From Diogma glabrata (taxonomy: Eukaryota; Arthropoda; Insecta; Diptera; Cylindrotomidae): 64,000 nucleotides of DNA. The position numbers and the translations under genes were made by a program. The notes under the pieces were generated by a model. That model did no database searches. It was not told where the DNA came from and saw only the letters and a list, made by a program, of their open reading frames with translations. How positions within the stretch are numbered: the stretch's first letter is position 1; the number at the start of each line of letters is the position of its first letter. The stretch covers positions 378,857,306 through 378,921,305 of the forward strand of contig OY856187.1 in assembly GCA_963693315.1 (NCBI GenBank), in the 5' to 3' direction. This document shows positions 34,188 to 46,187 of this stretch, piece by piece.

Positions 34188-36552
34188 AAACGTGTTCTAG
34201 AATCTAGACAGGAGTTGTGAAAACTTGATCATTTTTGATTTTCCTGAAACTTGGCATATAAGTAGCAAAATAAAAAATAAAAAACAAAATAAAAAATAAC
34301 GGCTATACCGATTTCATCAAACTTTTTTTTGTTTGATAGATGATTAATTGTCGTTTGAAAAAAATTAATTTATGGATTTTATAATTAATTTTTAAATGAA
34401 AATATTAAAAAAACATTTTTAAAGATGGCGCTAGGGTCAAAGATCAATTGGAATTTAATTAATTTTTTTTCTGAAAATAGTTCTATCCTTACTCTAAAAT
34501 ATTCTAATCCCGACTTATAATCTTATGGAAACTTGGTATATAAAGATTTGGTTCTGTTTCCAATATTTCTGCATACCAACTTCCGGTTTGACACTTCCGG
34601 TTAAAAAGTTTTTTTGCCAGGTGTTTATCCCTACTGTAGCCTACAAATACCGATCGATTTTCATGAAACGTTGGTAAAAGCTTTCAAGCAACATGAGAAA
34701 GGTTTTATTAGCTTTTGGAGCTTCACTATCGCTAAAAAACTAATCAGTTTCTTGCCATACATATTTGCATCTTTTTCCAAAGTTTCGTCAAAATTCATTC
34801 CCGAACGAATGTTTTATGCTCCCAACAAACATAAAAAACATTGTGGAAAAAACCATCTGTTGTATGGTGGACCCCTCAACCCTTTATCCAATGTACTCCA
34901 AAAGCTAACAAAATGTTTTTCATGTTACTTGAAAGCGTTTACCAACGTTTCATGAAAATCGATCGGTAATTGTAGGCTACAGTAGGAATAAATACCTGGA
35001 AAAAAAACTTTTTAACCGGAAGTGACAAACCGGAAGTTGGTACGCAGAAATAGTGGAAACAGTACTAAAAATGTATGAACCTGGATCATTTGCCAAAGTT
35101 TCATCAAGATCCTATGCAGAAAGGTCTTGACTATATTGCATTTTTATACTGATGTATACGAGGAGCTGACGTATAATCCCCCATCCGCCAATCAGCTGAC
35201 GACTTTTTTTTCAATTGCTATGCTGTAAACATGCAGCATACAAATTTTGAAGCGGCATCAAATTACTTTTGGAATTCGTTTTTTTTACCAGTTTAAAACT
35301 CCCCCACAACCACACCCCCCGCAAGTCTGACGGCTGACTCTTATTTTCTACATCACAAATAATTAATCTATCTATAAAAATTAAATTCAATCGGCGTCAA
35401 ATCACTAACCAAAATGCAACGCTGCCCCCGCTCTAGTACTAAAAATCTTTAAAATTAAATATCTCAAGAACAAGAATTTGTAATTAATTCAGTAAATTAT
35501 TTGTGATATAACATCACCCCGATGGAAAATCTCCCATCAAGAATAATATAAGAACTGAATCTAAAAAATTATGGTGCAAATTATGAAACTTTTTGCAATC
35601 CATACAATTTTAGAGCGATCTAGTTTCGAACCAATGAGAAAATTTTAAACTTTAAAAAAGTTTATCATTCTCATCAGGGCTAGCCGACTAGATAAACTCT
35701 ACCAAAAAATGTCAACGCTAATGTATATAAACCAAAAATTAGGTTACAACTCTAGCGAAGTGTAAAAACAAAAAATTTACATAAACATACATTTAATAAA
35801 TTCAGGTTTAGTTAATTAATTTCTCTGGTGATCACTGTTTTGTTATACTCTAGACATTCTAGTATTGAATAACAAACTTGTATCGGTGAGAGGAAGATGA
35901 CTAGTCTTCACTTGTGTCTATTGACACATGATCAACAATTAATTCAGTAAATTATTTGTGATATAACATCACCCCGATGGAAAATCTCCCATCAAGAATA
36001 ATATAAGAACTGAATCTAAAAAATTATGGTGCAAATTATGAAACTAAAATTGTATGGATTGCAAAAAGTTTCATAATTTGCACCATAATTTTTTAGATTC
36101 AGTTCTTATAAAAGAATTTGTAAATTTGACATATTTTAGAGTAAGGATAGAACTATTTTCAGAAAAAAAATTAATTAAATTGATCTTTGACCCTAGCTTT
36201 ATCTTTAAAAAAGTTTTTTTAATATTTTTATTTAAAAATTAATTATGAAAACAATATATTAATTTTTTTTCAAACGACTAATTAATCATCTATCAAACAA
36301 AAAAAAGTTTGATGAAATCGGTATAGCCGTTCTTGAGCAATTTAATTTCAAAGTTACATTGGATTGGCAGAATTTTCATTTTTCATGCATGTTGGGGAGC
36401 CCCCTATGCTCAAACTATGCACTTTAAAAAAATTTTAAAATAAGTCGTATTTTTTATTTTGTCCATACTACTTATATTCCAAGTTTCAGGAAAATCAAAA
36501 ATGATCAAGTTCAAATTCCGACTTTTTCACCTGCGTAGATCACGTTTTTCAT
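34188..36552. mobile_element. Imperfect palindromic element with internal duplications
   Basis: Ends AGATGAAAAACGTG at the left and CACGTTTTTCATCT at the right. The outer arms share CTTGATCATTTTTGATTTTC, CTGAAACTTGG, ACGGCTATACCGATTTCATC and AGGGTCAAAGATCAATT. The left arm lacks about 120 bp present in the right arm. A second palindrome lies inside at about 34560-35060 (ACTTCCGGTTTG, ACTTCCGGTTAAAAAG, CTACTGTAGCCTACAA, CCGATCGATTTTCATGAAAC). No target duplication was settled. It shares the ACTTCCGGTT segment with the repeat at 40060-40930. Confidence 0.65.
35482..36110. repeat. 109-bp direct repeat plus a 44-bp snap-back hairpin
   Basis: The sequence at 35482-35590 recurs apparently without change at 35937-36045, an offset of 455. 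The second copy is followed after 21 nt by the exact reverse complement of its last 44 bases (36002-36045 against 36067-36110). The 21-nt loop itself is the complement of what follows copy 1. This is the footprint expected of template switching during repair or replication. Confidence 0.85.
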
Positions 36553-36633
36553 CTTTTAACAATAATTTCTAAAACTTTTTCATGAACTGGTTACATATTA
36601 ATTGGTCTATATTCTTCGCATTTTATTGTTTCA

Positions 36634-38010
36634 CTAATTTTTGGAGCCGGTGTTATTATTGACGTTTTCCAGTTTTTTGGAAAAAACACCAGAATTTAAT
36701 GACAGTCTAATAATTTCACCTAAGATGTTGCCAGTTATTTCAAAAGAATCACTCAGTAGTTTTTTGCTGATGCCGTCAATACCCGAATTACTTTTAATTT
36801 TGTTCAGTGCATCTCTAACTTCTCTATTGGTCACAGTGCTAAATTGAAATTCGCAGTTGCAAGCACTTCCCTTTTCTACAGGTGTTAATGCAATTGGAAT
36901 TGAATCAATAATTTGGTTAATGCTATCCACAAAAAAACAATTAAATAATTTTACCTTCTCATAATCATCATCAACTATACAACCATTAAAGTCAATCGCT
37001 GTCTCAGGTTCAGACTTATTATTGTATAGATAATTTTTTTTATCTGTATTTGAGCGTAAGATCCTACGCTACATTTTTGGTCAACTTAAGACAGACGATG
37101 GAGAGTATAGAACCCGGTATAACTTTGAGATCAGAGACCTTCTTGAGGGTCCTGATATAATAGGTTGTATCCGTTCTAATAGGATTGCTTGGTTTGGGCA
37201 TGTTCTACGAGCTGATTCACAGTCTGGAATGATTAGAAAAATGTACGTTAGTACCCCAGGGAGTGGTAGACCGCGAAGTAGACCACGACTACAATGGGAG
37301 ACTGACGTAATAAACGACCTTAAAAAAATCGGCTGCCATGGTAATTATGTCGCTGTTGCGAATGACCGTGGTTAATATTCAAAGCTGATTAGCCTGGCAA
37401 CGCTCCTACATGGAGCATGAACGCCTTAAAAAAAAATAAATTTATTCTTACTCTCATTTAACTCACTAACATACCGATTTCGTAATATTTTATACCGTTC
37501 ATGCTTACTTTCATTTAATTCGTCTAATTTATACAAATTAAATGCCTTATCTCTTTCTTTTTTCATTTGTTTAAGCACATTACTGTACCATTTACAATCA
37601 CCTGATTTTCCTATTGTATGCAATACGACAATTCACTCACGCAAGCCTTTAAATTATAAACAAATAAATCAGACATTAGATTAATATCAGCCAATACGAT
37701 AGTGTTATTGAAATCATATTTTAAAAGACAATTTACAAACATTCTTGATTATATTTAATCACCGTTTTAAAAGATTTACTTTTCTCAATATTTGCATGTG
37801 ATGGTTTAATAATTTCAATCATTTCATGATCCGATATTTTAAAGTCATTCATAAATTTATAAGTTAATTCAAAATAATTTGTGCAAACTACATCAATTAA
37901 AGTTGCTGATTCAGGTGTAATTCTTGTTGGTTTACATATAATTTGCTTAAATCCACTATCCGTTATAATGTTCATAAAACCTATCGAATTTGTATTATTT
38001 TTTAGCAAAT
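36634..38010 (-). pseudogene. LINE (CR1/Jockey-type) EN-RT fragment, split by an RTE fragment
   Basis: Read on the minus strand from 38010: the end of the AP-endonuclease (KPTRITPESATLIDVV followed by ISDHEMIEI, the S-D-H catalytic block), the linker (YKILRNRYVSELNESKNK at about 37440-37500) and the start of the reverse transcriptase (EVRDALNKIKSNSGIDGISK, then SGVFSKKLENV at about 36650-36820). The frame changes between these blocks (near 37700 and 37625) and the copy stops before the RT catalytic motifs. A plus-strand RTE fragment (37052-37375) sits between the linker and the RT start. Dead copy. Confidence 0.85.
37052..37375 (+). pseudogene. RTE-type endonuclease-reverse transcriptase, C-terminal fragment
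   Basis: An open frame without an ATG, 107 codons to a TAA at 37373-37375. It begins ERKILRYIFGQ, continues with YRTRYNFEIRDLL, then IGCIRSNRIAWFGHVLRAD and ends in the basic GSGRPRSRPRLQWETDV region. This order (R-I-L-R-x-I-F-G, R-x-N-x-E-L, R-L-x-W-x-G-H-V, G-R-P-x-x-R-W) is the usual C-terminus of RTE and related LINE polyproteins. It is inserted in the opposite-strand LINE fragment, so it is the younger of the two. The poly-A-like AAAAAAAAATAAATTT follows at about 37428. Confidence 0.85.
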
Positions 38011-38685
38011 TAATGTTAGCAGATTAATAGTGTATTGACCCCATTCCGGTTTACTTGAGGATCTGATGTTCCATGATTTCATCTTGCTTAATTTAAATAA
38101 ATGAAATTGACGTTACATAACAAGGCAATAAAAGTAGGTGATTGATTTATAATTTAGATTTTTAGATGTTATGCAAATTAAGATGTGTTTCACTAATGTG
38201 TTTTTACACCTGGTTAAAATTACCAGGTGTAAATTTTTCATTTAAACTTGTTATCTTTCAAATTTTACTCATCACTCATAAAATTTTTATTACATGTTGA
38301 ACCTGAGATGATGAACTAAAGTGAAAAAGCGGTTTAACACACTTTCATTGATATGAGAAAAAATGTTCTTAAATTCAATTCACACATTAGATTAGTATTT
38401 AATTCACATCTTCATGCGCCTTTTTAATAAAAAACAAAAGTAGGTAATCAGTAAAAAAATATTGTTAGCGAAAAAGAATAATTAAGGACGATATTATTGT
38501 ATACTGGTTACTGGTTATATGCGTCCAAACATATTTGTTTATTATTAAAAATTTTTTTATTTGAATTTAATTTGCAAAAAGTTGTTTTTCAAGATTTTAG
38601 TCCATTTTTATTCTGTTTTTATGCGCGTGTTTGATGAATAGTCGTGAAGAATGATCTCGAAATATTATAGGTTTTTATTATTTTT
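38011..38685. other. No gene; contains a 12-bp inverted repeat
   Basis: TTTACACCTGGT at 38203-38214 and ACCAGGTGTAAA at 38222-38233 form a perfect 12-bp hairpin with a 7-nt loop. Nothing else is recognisable. Confidence 0.55.
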
Positions 38686-38689
38686 TATT

Positions 38690-38893
38690 CAAAGTTAGGC
38701 ATGTTTAGTGTTAACCATAATAAATTATAGATCAACTTCTTTGAATATCCGAAGATGCTAACTGGGGAACTATAGGGCTCAGGAGTGCTTTTTAATATTC
38801 TTTGAGGAATTTATTCACGTTGATTTTAAAGTTTTGAGGATTAAAATTAACAGGAAAGACCCACGCCGGTAAGGCATTCCAGAGGAGGGGATA
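38690..38893 (-). pseudogene. LINE (CR1/Jockey-type) extreme C-terminus and 3' UTR
   Basis: On the minus strand, 38890 to 38792 encodes the typical last residues of this LINE group, PLWNALPAWVFPVNF then NPQNFKINVNKFLKEY, and a stop (38792-38794). The following 3' UTR has CTTCGGATATTCAAAGA, shared with the plus-strand fragment at 12218-12905. It is a very short 5'-truncated insertion. A stop-free frame over this conserved block suggests that it is not very old. Confidence 0.8.
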
Positions 38894-39133
38894 AGGGCTT
38901 GAGGATAAGTGTGTTTATAGTTCTTTCACTTAATAAATTGTCCACTACGATAAACTATATCAATGTTGTATAGAACTCACATTTATTTTGACAATAATAT
39001 AATTATTGATATAGATTCACATTTATTTATAGAATAATAATAATCTTTATTTCAATCAAAAACAAATAAAAATCGTATAGGTAATTTACAAAATTTTTTA
39101 TAACCAAACAATAATTAAATAAACAAATGCCAG

Positions 39134-39292
39134 GGTGGTTATTTTGTAGTGTTATCTCACTAGGTGAGATAAAAAGTGAGATAACATATTTGTCTTTAAT
39201 CGATTATATTAGATAAAAGAAATAATTTAAACATAATTTCTTTATCTCACTATTTATCTCACCTAGTGAGATAACACTACAAAATAACCACC
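39134..39292. mobile_element. Harbinger-like MITE
   Basis: A 159-bp element with inverted repeats of about 50 bp: GGTGGTTATTTTGTAGTGTT then ATCTCACTAGGTGAGATAAA on the left, and the complement on the right with one or two mismatches. CAG lies outside both ends (39131-39133 and 39293-39295). A 3-bp CWG/TWA duplication is typical of PIF/Harbinger elements. The inner ATCTCAC/GTGAGAT repeats make smaller hairpins. No coding capacity. Confidence 0.8.
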
Positions 39293-39295
39293 CAG

Positions 39296-40055
39296 TCTCT
39301 CACTGTAATAGACACTGGAAATAGTAAATTTATTTTGAACTGGGCATCTGTCTGAAAAAGCTATCAATTTTTTCACACAGGGATATTAGATAGGTGGAAC
39401 ACATAGACACACATAGAGAATCACATATAAGAACGTATTATATTTCTATGTGCACTTAAAAAATTATAATATTAGTAAAGAAAATTGTAACGGGTGTAAG
39501 GTGTGACGAGTGTTACACAAATAAATCAGCGTATATTTTAACGCAAGGTCTATTTTAATTCACACGAATATTTTTCAAGGATTGTTTAATCCTATAACCT
39601 TACTTCTGTAAGGTCAATACAAAATAAAAGCTAGGCAGCCTCATGTAGGATGAACTTTTCTATGCATTTTGTGACGGGCGTTACAAAAATTTCTGCGTTA
39701 CAGTTTCATCAATAAAATGATTACTACTTACCTGATTGCTTTCAATTTTTTACTTCACCACAATTTTTCACCACGTGAAAAAAAAATCTTACATACCCCA
39801 AATTTTATTTTTTCTTTTGTTTTGGACCATCCTCTATCTAAATAGCCAAAAAAAAATTTGGTGTACGTCTGTGTGTGCGTGGGTGGTAGGTGGGTGTGTA
39901 AGTTTTCTGCATAGGATCTTGATGAAACTTTGGCAAATGATACAGGTTCACTTGAAAATGGAAGATCTGGATTCATTTCAAATTTGGACAAAATGGCGGG
40001 GGGTCTCCCGAACACCTCTAAGTTTAAATCTTGAATAACTTCTGATCCCGGGCTA
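39296..40055. other. No recognisable gene
   Basis: A possible further small element at about 39487-39675 is edged by TGTAACG and CGTTACA. ORFs at 39736-40038 and 39755-40015 overlap on opposite strands and carry no recognisable domain. Confidence 0.4.
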
Positions 40056-40059
40056 TGAT

Positions 40060-40935
40060 CTTATTGAAACTTAGTATATAAGGTTTTAGTACTGTTTCCA
40101 ATATTTCTGCATAACTTCCGGTTTGTCACTTCCGGTTAAAAAGTTTTTTTTTCAGGTGTTTATCCCTACTGTAGCCTACAATTACCGATCGATTTTCATG
40201 AAACGTTGTTAAAACCTTTCAAATAAGATGAGAAAGATTTTATAAGCTTTTGGAGCACATTGGATAAATGGTTGGGGGGTCCACCATACAACAGGTGGTT
40301 TTTTCCACAAAGTTTTTATGTTTGTTGGGAGCATAAAACATTCATTCGTGAATGAATTTTGATGACACTTTGGAAAAAGATGCAAACATGTATGACAAAG
40401 AACTGATTAGTTTTTAAGCCGTAGTGAACAAAGTGGTGGGGGGTCCCTGGAGCACCTGTTTTTTTGAAAGATCTATAACATCTGTACCTGATAAGCGAAT
40501 TGGATGAAACTTGGTACATGAGTATGTAGTACGGTTCACAATAGTTCTGCATCCCAACTTCTGGTTTTTCACTTCCGGTAAAAAAAAATTTTTGTACTTT
40601 TTTGAAGTTTTTTCAGTGTCTTTATGCACAATACAACCTACAAATTACAATGATAAAGTGATTATGATGAAACTTATAGAAAAGGGTTCAATTAGTGTGA
40701 GAAGATAATTTTCATCTTTTGGGACACATTGATCAAAGTGGCGTGGGGTCTACCATACAACTGCTGACTTTTCACACTTTGTTTTTAAAGTTTGTTGGGA
40801 GCATACAAATTTCATTCATTAATCAATTTTAATGGCACTTTGAAAAAAGATAAAGACTTTATTGACAAAGAATTGATTAGTTTTTGGACAATATTGGGAT
40901 AAGTGGTGGTGGGATGCACCAGCGTCGCAATATTT
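40060..40935 (+). repeat. Dispersed repeat related to the 34560-35060 palindrome
   Basis: Shares ACTTCCGGTTTGTCACTTCC, GGTTAAAAAGTTTTTTT, CTACTGTAGCCTACAATTAC, CGATCGATTTTCATGAAACG and TTTGTTGGGAGCATAAAACA with 34560-35060. It then repeats a similar theme internally from about 40495 (TTGGATGAAACTTGGTACAT, ACTTCCGGTAAAAAAA, TTGTTGGGAGCATACAAA), so it holds two diverged units. The opening of the window (1-60) is another piece of the same family. No coding sequence. Confidence 0.65.
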
Positions 40936-43528
40936 TTTTAACAAATAATAATGAGTCGCAGTATAGACAGCAAATGTGATTGGCGGGTTTTTGAATGTGA
41001 TTGACGTAAAAATCGTGTTGTTATTTTAGTAAATTTTTTCCATGCTATACTTTGAAATCCGCTCACTTGGCTTGATCAAAATATTACGAAAATCGGCAAA
41101 AATATCATAGAAATTCTTTTAAATAATGATAAATTAAAATATAAAGCCTGTTAATTTTCTATATAATATACATATTTGCAAGTTATTTTTTTACTTTCTG
41201 GTATCGATTACCGCGGAATGGCCCTTATCAAATACGAACAAACAAACAAATATTCATTTTTATATATGTATATAGTTTATCATTGCTATTATGTTTAATA
41301 ATTTCAATTGAATTTATACTTTAAACTTTAGCTATCAACTAGTACTCTTAACTGCTTGCGAATTGTAGATCTCTTAAAAATTCTCGTTTATTAACTTAGC
41401 TCATAAAATTTAAAAGAAGAATACCAGGTGCTCCAGGGACTTCACAGTTTTAGTTAATTTAGTCTTCAAAAATAATTCTTTAGTTTGTCCTATAAACCGG
41501 ATAACACATTTATATTTAATTTAAATCAATAAATATTTCATCTTCTTTGAACATCATCAGCGGTTATAATATTTAATAATTATATAGTACATACTTACAA
41601 TAACATTAAACAAGGACTCATAAGATACCTCTCGAAATTCTCTTACAACTTGACCGACTATTTAAATTGTTGAACTCTTCTCGATTCACTTTGTTTTGTA
41701 AAGTTCTAGTATTTGAAAGAACTTTGTTACCATATGTTGTTTGTTTACTATCAAATTTATGTGACGGCTCGTTAACGGCATCCACAATTAAATTAATATT
41801 CTCTTAGTCATACACGGTTAGAACTTTTAAATATTTATTATAAATTATTGATTAATTAAGTCATTTATTAATTTTGAAATTGAAATATCGCTTTAACAGT
41901 TTACAAATTCTTTGGTGTCGAATTTGGGTTTGTTTGCTTTAATAATTTTTGAGATTTATTTTATTTAGGCGGCATTAATGATTTTGTTTTGAGTATTGTT
42001 TACAAAACATTTGCCTAATTGCCTGGTATTTAACACTAGCATATTTTTGGTTTTTTTCCACTTTTAAAAACTCACTTCGATTAAATAGGCATATTAAAAT
42101 AAAGGCAAATACACAATCCCAAGCATGCATCTAGTTCATGTAGTTTCAACATCGAAATTGATATCATATCTAGCGCTGGAATCACTGACGGAACTGGATC
42201 CGGAGGAAGCCTTGGTAGTGTTGATCGAACACATGCTTCTCTACAGGAATATCAACGATGTACTATAGGGGAGTTTAAAATAGAACCACCAGATATGGAA
42301 CTGCAGATTAATTATAAGACCTGGAAATAGAGGATGATGGCGTTAAAGGAGCGATTGTGCCCTTAACTGCCCTAAGTCCTAATGACGGATATGATAAGAT
42401 AAGTTTCGGTAAAATTTCTATTATTAAATAAAGAAGCCTTTTGGAAGCTTTGGAAGAAGTAAAACTTAACTTGCTTCCACTTATAAGCTTTACTGAAGCT
42501 TTATTTAAGCTAAAGTTGGTGTAACTTAAAATTGAGAAGCAATTTTGCTAGTTGGGTAGACCTGCAGCGCTCCAAAGAACTGAAAGCCGGGAGTAGGCAG
42601 AATATTGCTTTATTGGTAGGAATCATCACGGACCGTCACTGAATCTTTCAAGAGCACTCAAAAAGACTTAGTATTCCGCCCGTCAATGACTCTTTGATAA
42701 ACTTTCATATTGCTCGGTCGAACAGATTGATTTTTTTTATTGACGAGAATTTTCCACCTTTGTTTCTTTTTTATATGCAATGGTAGCAATGGTAGTTTTA
42801 CGCTCACTAATTTTTTAGAATCTTCATCGAATGATTCAAAACGAATGATCAAATGATCATATGATCAAAAACAAATTCCGTTAAACGAGAAAGAATTTTT
42901 TTCTCTAAACAACAAGATCTGAGCACTATTTCTATTCATATCACAAAAGGAGTTTCTACAGAGTTTTGTTTTGCCTTTGATTTTTGTATTTTGATAGAAT
43001 AATGGTTTTTATGGAGTTGTTTTGATTTCGATTTTGGTTGTTTTCGGTTTGGATTTTTATTTTACAGAAATAATTGAAATAGGGCCGATCGTTACAAAGC
43101 GGTTTTGATGGCATTGAGAGAGGTTTTATATGAAAGGTTGATTATTGTTACTAGCAAATTAATTTGTTTTTAAATGTTTGAGTCCTTAGAAAATGAGTGT
43201 TTTTGTGCCACTTTCCAAACGCAAAGAGAGATAATTGCATAAAACAGATACGGGTTTAATAATATGTTATCCGAGCTTTGAATTAACAAATTCAAGATAT
43301 CAAAATAAAATTAAAATTTCAGAACTTGAGTAATTTGTGTTCTTTGGGGATTTTTCGATGTAGCGACATAGACGTTTGTAGATTGAAAACTAGTTTCTGG
43401 CCAGAAATTGTGAGTATTGCACAAAATAAATTGGAATCCAACGATATGGTATCTGATTTTTTCATAAAAAAAATTGCATGGAGATATCAAGAAGAAAAAG
43501 TCCATGCGGCAGGAAATCCGCTAGAAAT
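40936..43528. other. No recognisable gene
   Basis: Long AT-rich stretch. At 41215-41275 a CGAACAAACAAACAAATATT then CATTTTTATATATGTATATA segment looks like either a minus-strand Helitron 5' end or the tail of an RTE-type element, and I cannot decide between them. The more GC-rich 42110-42370 has coding-like composition, but every frame is broken within about 100 bp. ORFs at 42658-42852 and 43311-43532 show nothing recognisable. Confidence 0.4.
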
Positions 43529-43532
43529 ATAA

Positions 43533-46183
43533 GAGCAATTTCACGAAGATTCAACAACGTTTTGACTTGACCCCTTTTAATTTTGATTATTTTTTGTTTA
43601 TAGATAGTCTTTGATAAATAAAAAATACAAGTTCTCTTAGAATTTTTTTTTTCGACCAGGGGTCTTCACAGGGTGCCCCTCAATTTTTGTTATTTTGTGA
43701 TGTGAGTGCATTTTGACGAGCGATTGTAGAAAAACTACTCAATCGATTTTCATAAATGATATGTCGTTGAATAGTTATTAGAACAAAGTTTTTAAAAATG
43801 TACACTGTTAATTTTTTGAAATAATTTTTAACGGTGTAACATAAGAAAAAAATGGTGTAATTGAAAAAAAGATGGCATAGCCTTTTTTTTTTTTTAAACT
43901 AAATTGAAGCTTATTTTATATCTAACAACTTGTGAAAGTTAAGGACTAGCATCATTTTTTGTTTTAGAGATAAAATTCGTTGTGCATATGACTGTCGGGA
44001 ATCAGTTTTTTATGTTCTGAAGGAAAATTATAAAAATGGCGATTTTTAGATTCAGATTTTTTTTTTATGTTAAATATCAAATATTTTATTATTAAATGAA
44101 CTTTTTAAAAAGCAATTTTAGTAAAGTTCAGCAAAATTTTGCGACATTTTGACTCGACCCTTTTTAATTTGGTTTATTTTGGTCTATATTTAAAAAAATT
44201 CTACTTGAAGCCGTATTTTTCATTTATCAAAGGCTATCTTTAAACCAGGGTTGTTAATATACACGTATAAAACGTTTTATACGTTACACGTATAATACGT
44301 AACGTATAAAACGTATAAAACGTATATAACGTATAAAACGTATAATATGATTTTGTTTTTGAAATTCATTCATAAAAAATTAAAAATACTTCTTACTTTA
44401 GATATTAATTATAATTTTAGTAAAAATATATATATTTTAGTAAAAATATAATTACGTAGTTTTAAATTATTTTTATATTTTATAATTTATAACAAAAACT
44501 ATTTAAATTCTATGTGTTATTTGAATGTATATTTTTATACTTTATACGAAAGACTATGTTACTGTACATTAAATTAGTTAATAATTCTTAATTCACTAGA
44601 TTTGAAGAGATTTTTTTGAGATTTTTTTGAACACTTAAACTCAAGCAATTAAATTATTTTTGAATTTTTCAACACGTATACTATATGATTTTCTTTCATA
44701 TTGATTCCAAAATTTACTTAATGGGAAACATTTTGGATTAGAAACATTTGGCTCATGAACTTAATTATTTGGCATCATGAAATGTTATTGAATATATAAA
44801 ATATGGTTCAATCCAACTTCAGCTCCTCCCATCTAATAAGAACAGCTGAGAAATATCATGTTGTTGCAGAATAAATGTCGTTTTTTTCATAGCAGTTAGG
44901 GAAATTATTAGAGATTATTACAGAGGTGTTTTTAAAAAATTTTGTTGTGTGAATCCGGGTTACACCACTTCCAATTAATAGACACAGTTTGAAAATAACA
45001 GGTTCTTGCAGATCAAATCTTCTTTTTATACAAAAGTTGTAATAGTTAAAATATGTATTAACGTCAAACGAAAAAGTTTAGTGAAAAGTTTATTGAGTAA
45101 ATTCAATTTTGGTCATTGATGAATAATAGGTATGGTTGGAAATGTCAAATTATTGCAGACTAAATTTGTTTTGAAAACAAATAATTATATTTTGAAAAGA
45201 AGCATTTACGTTAAATGTGGAAGTTTTCTGAACTAATAGGAATAGTTGGGTAAGAAATTATCATGACGACGCTATATTTTCTAAAGCAACTGTTCCTATT
45301 AGTCCAGCAATCTAGGCTTTATAAATATTAAATATCACGAGTACGATGAATAATACGCCTGCGATAATGTTATATAAATGTATTTTTATTTATTAAGGAT
45401 TTTACTTTTATACGGTATAAAACGTGAATAATTGTGTGTTTTATACTGTACGTTTTATACGTTTTATACGTACGTATAGTACGTGTTTTATACGTTACCG
45501 CATTATACGTTACAACCCTGATTTAAACTAAAAATTAACCAAATTAAAAAGGGTCGAGTGGAAAATGTCGCAAAATTTTGCTGAACTTGACTGAAATTGC
45601 TTTTTAAAAAGTTCATTTAATAATAAAATATTTGATATTTAACATAAAAAAAAAATCTGAATCTAAAAATCGCCATTTTTATAATTTTCCTTCAGAACAA
45701 AAAAAACTGATTCCCGACAGTCATATGCACAACGAATTTTATCTCTAAAACAAAAAATGATGCTAGTCCTAAACTTTCACAAGTTGTTAGATATAAAATA
45801 AGCTTCAATTTCGTTAAAAAAAAAAAAAAAAAAAGGCTATGCCATCTTTTTTTCAATTACACCATTTTTTTCTTATGTTACACCGTTAAAAATTATTTCA
45901 AAAAATTAACAGTGTACATTTTTAAAAACTTTGTTCTAATACCTATTCAACGACATATCATTTATGCAAATCGATTGAGTAGTTTTTCTACAATCGCTCG
46001 TCAAAATGCACTCACATCACAAAATAACAAAAATTGAGGGGCACCCTGTGAAGATCCCTGGTCGAAAAAAAAATTCTAAGAGAACTTGTATTTTTTATTT
46101 ATCAAAGACTATCTATAAACAAAAAATAATCAAAATTAAAAGGGGTCAAGTCAAAACGTTGTTGAATCTTCGAGAAATTGCTC
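43533..46183. mobile_element. Palindromic element P, copy 2, split by a hAT-like element
   Basis: The same element as 17571-18934. Ends are GAGCAATTTC and GAAATTGCTC, a perfect 10-bp inverted repeat, with ATAA on both sides (43529-43532 and 46184-46187). Removing the 1275-bp hAT-like insert and one 8-bp duplication leaves 1368 bp, against 1364 bp for copy 1. The two copies look almost identical across the arms, which implies recent spread. The insert lies near the centre of the palindrome. Confidence 0.9.
44246..45520. mobile_element. Non-autonomous hAT-like element inside P2
   Basis: 1275 bp. The ends are CAGGGTTGTTAATATACACG and, inward from the right, CAGGGTTGTAACGTATAATG. The 8-bp flanks are CTTTAAAC (44238-44245) and ATTTAAAC (45521-45528), one mismatch, consistent with the 8-bp duplication of hAT elements. 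The first 100 and last 110 bp are packed with ACGTATAAAACGT-type repeats in both orientations, as hAT subterminal transposase sites often are. The interior is AT-rich with no transposase ORF. Confidence 0.85.
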
Positions 46184-46187
46184 ATAA

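Noticed and set aside
34614..34955. 113-codon ORF in the 34188-36552 palindrome
   Set aside because: It spans the centre of the inner palindrome; the sequence is a non-coding repeat shared with 40060-40930, where the frame is broken.
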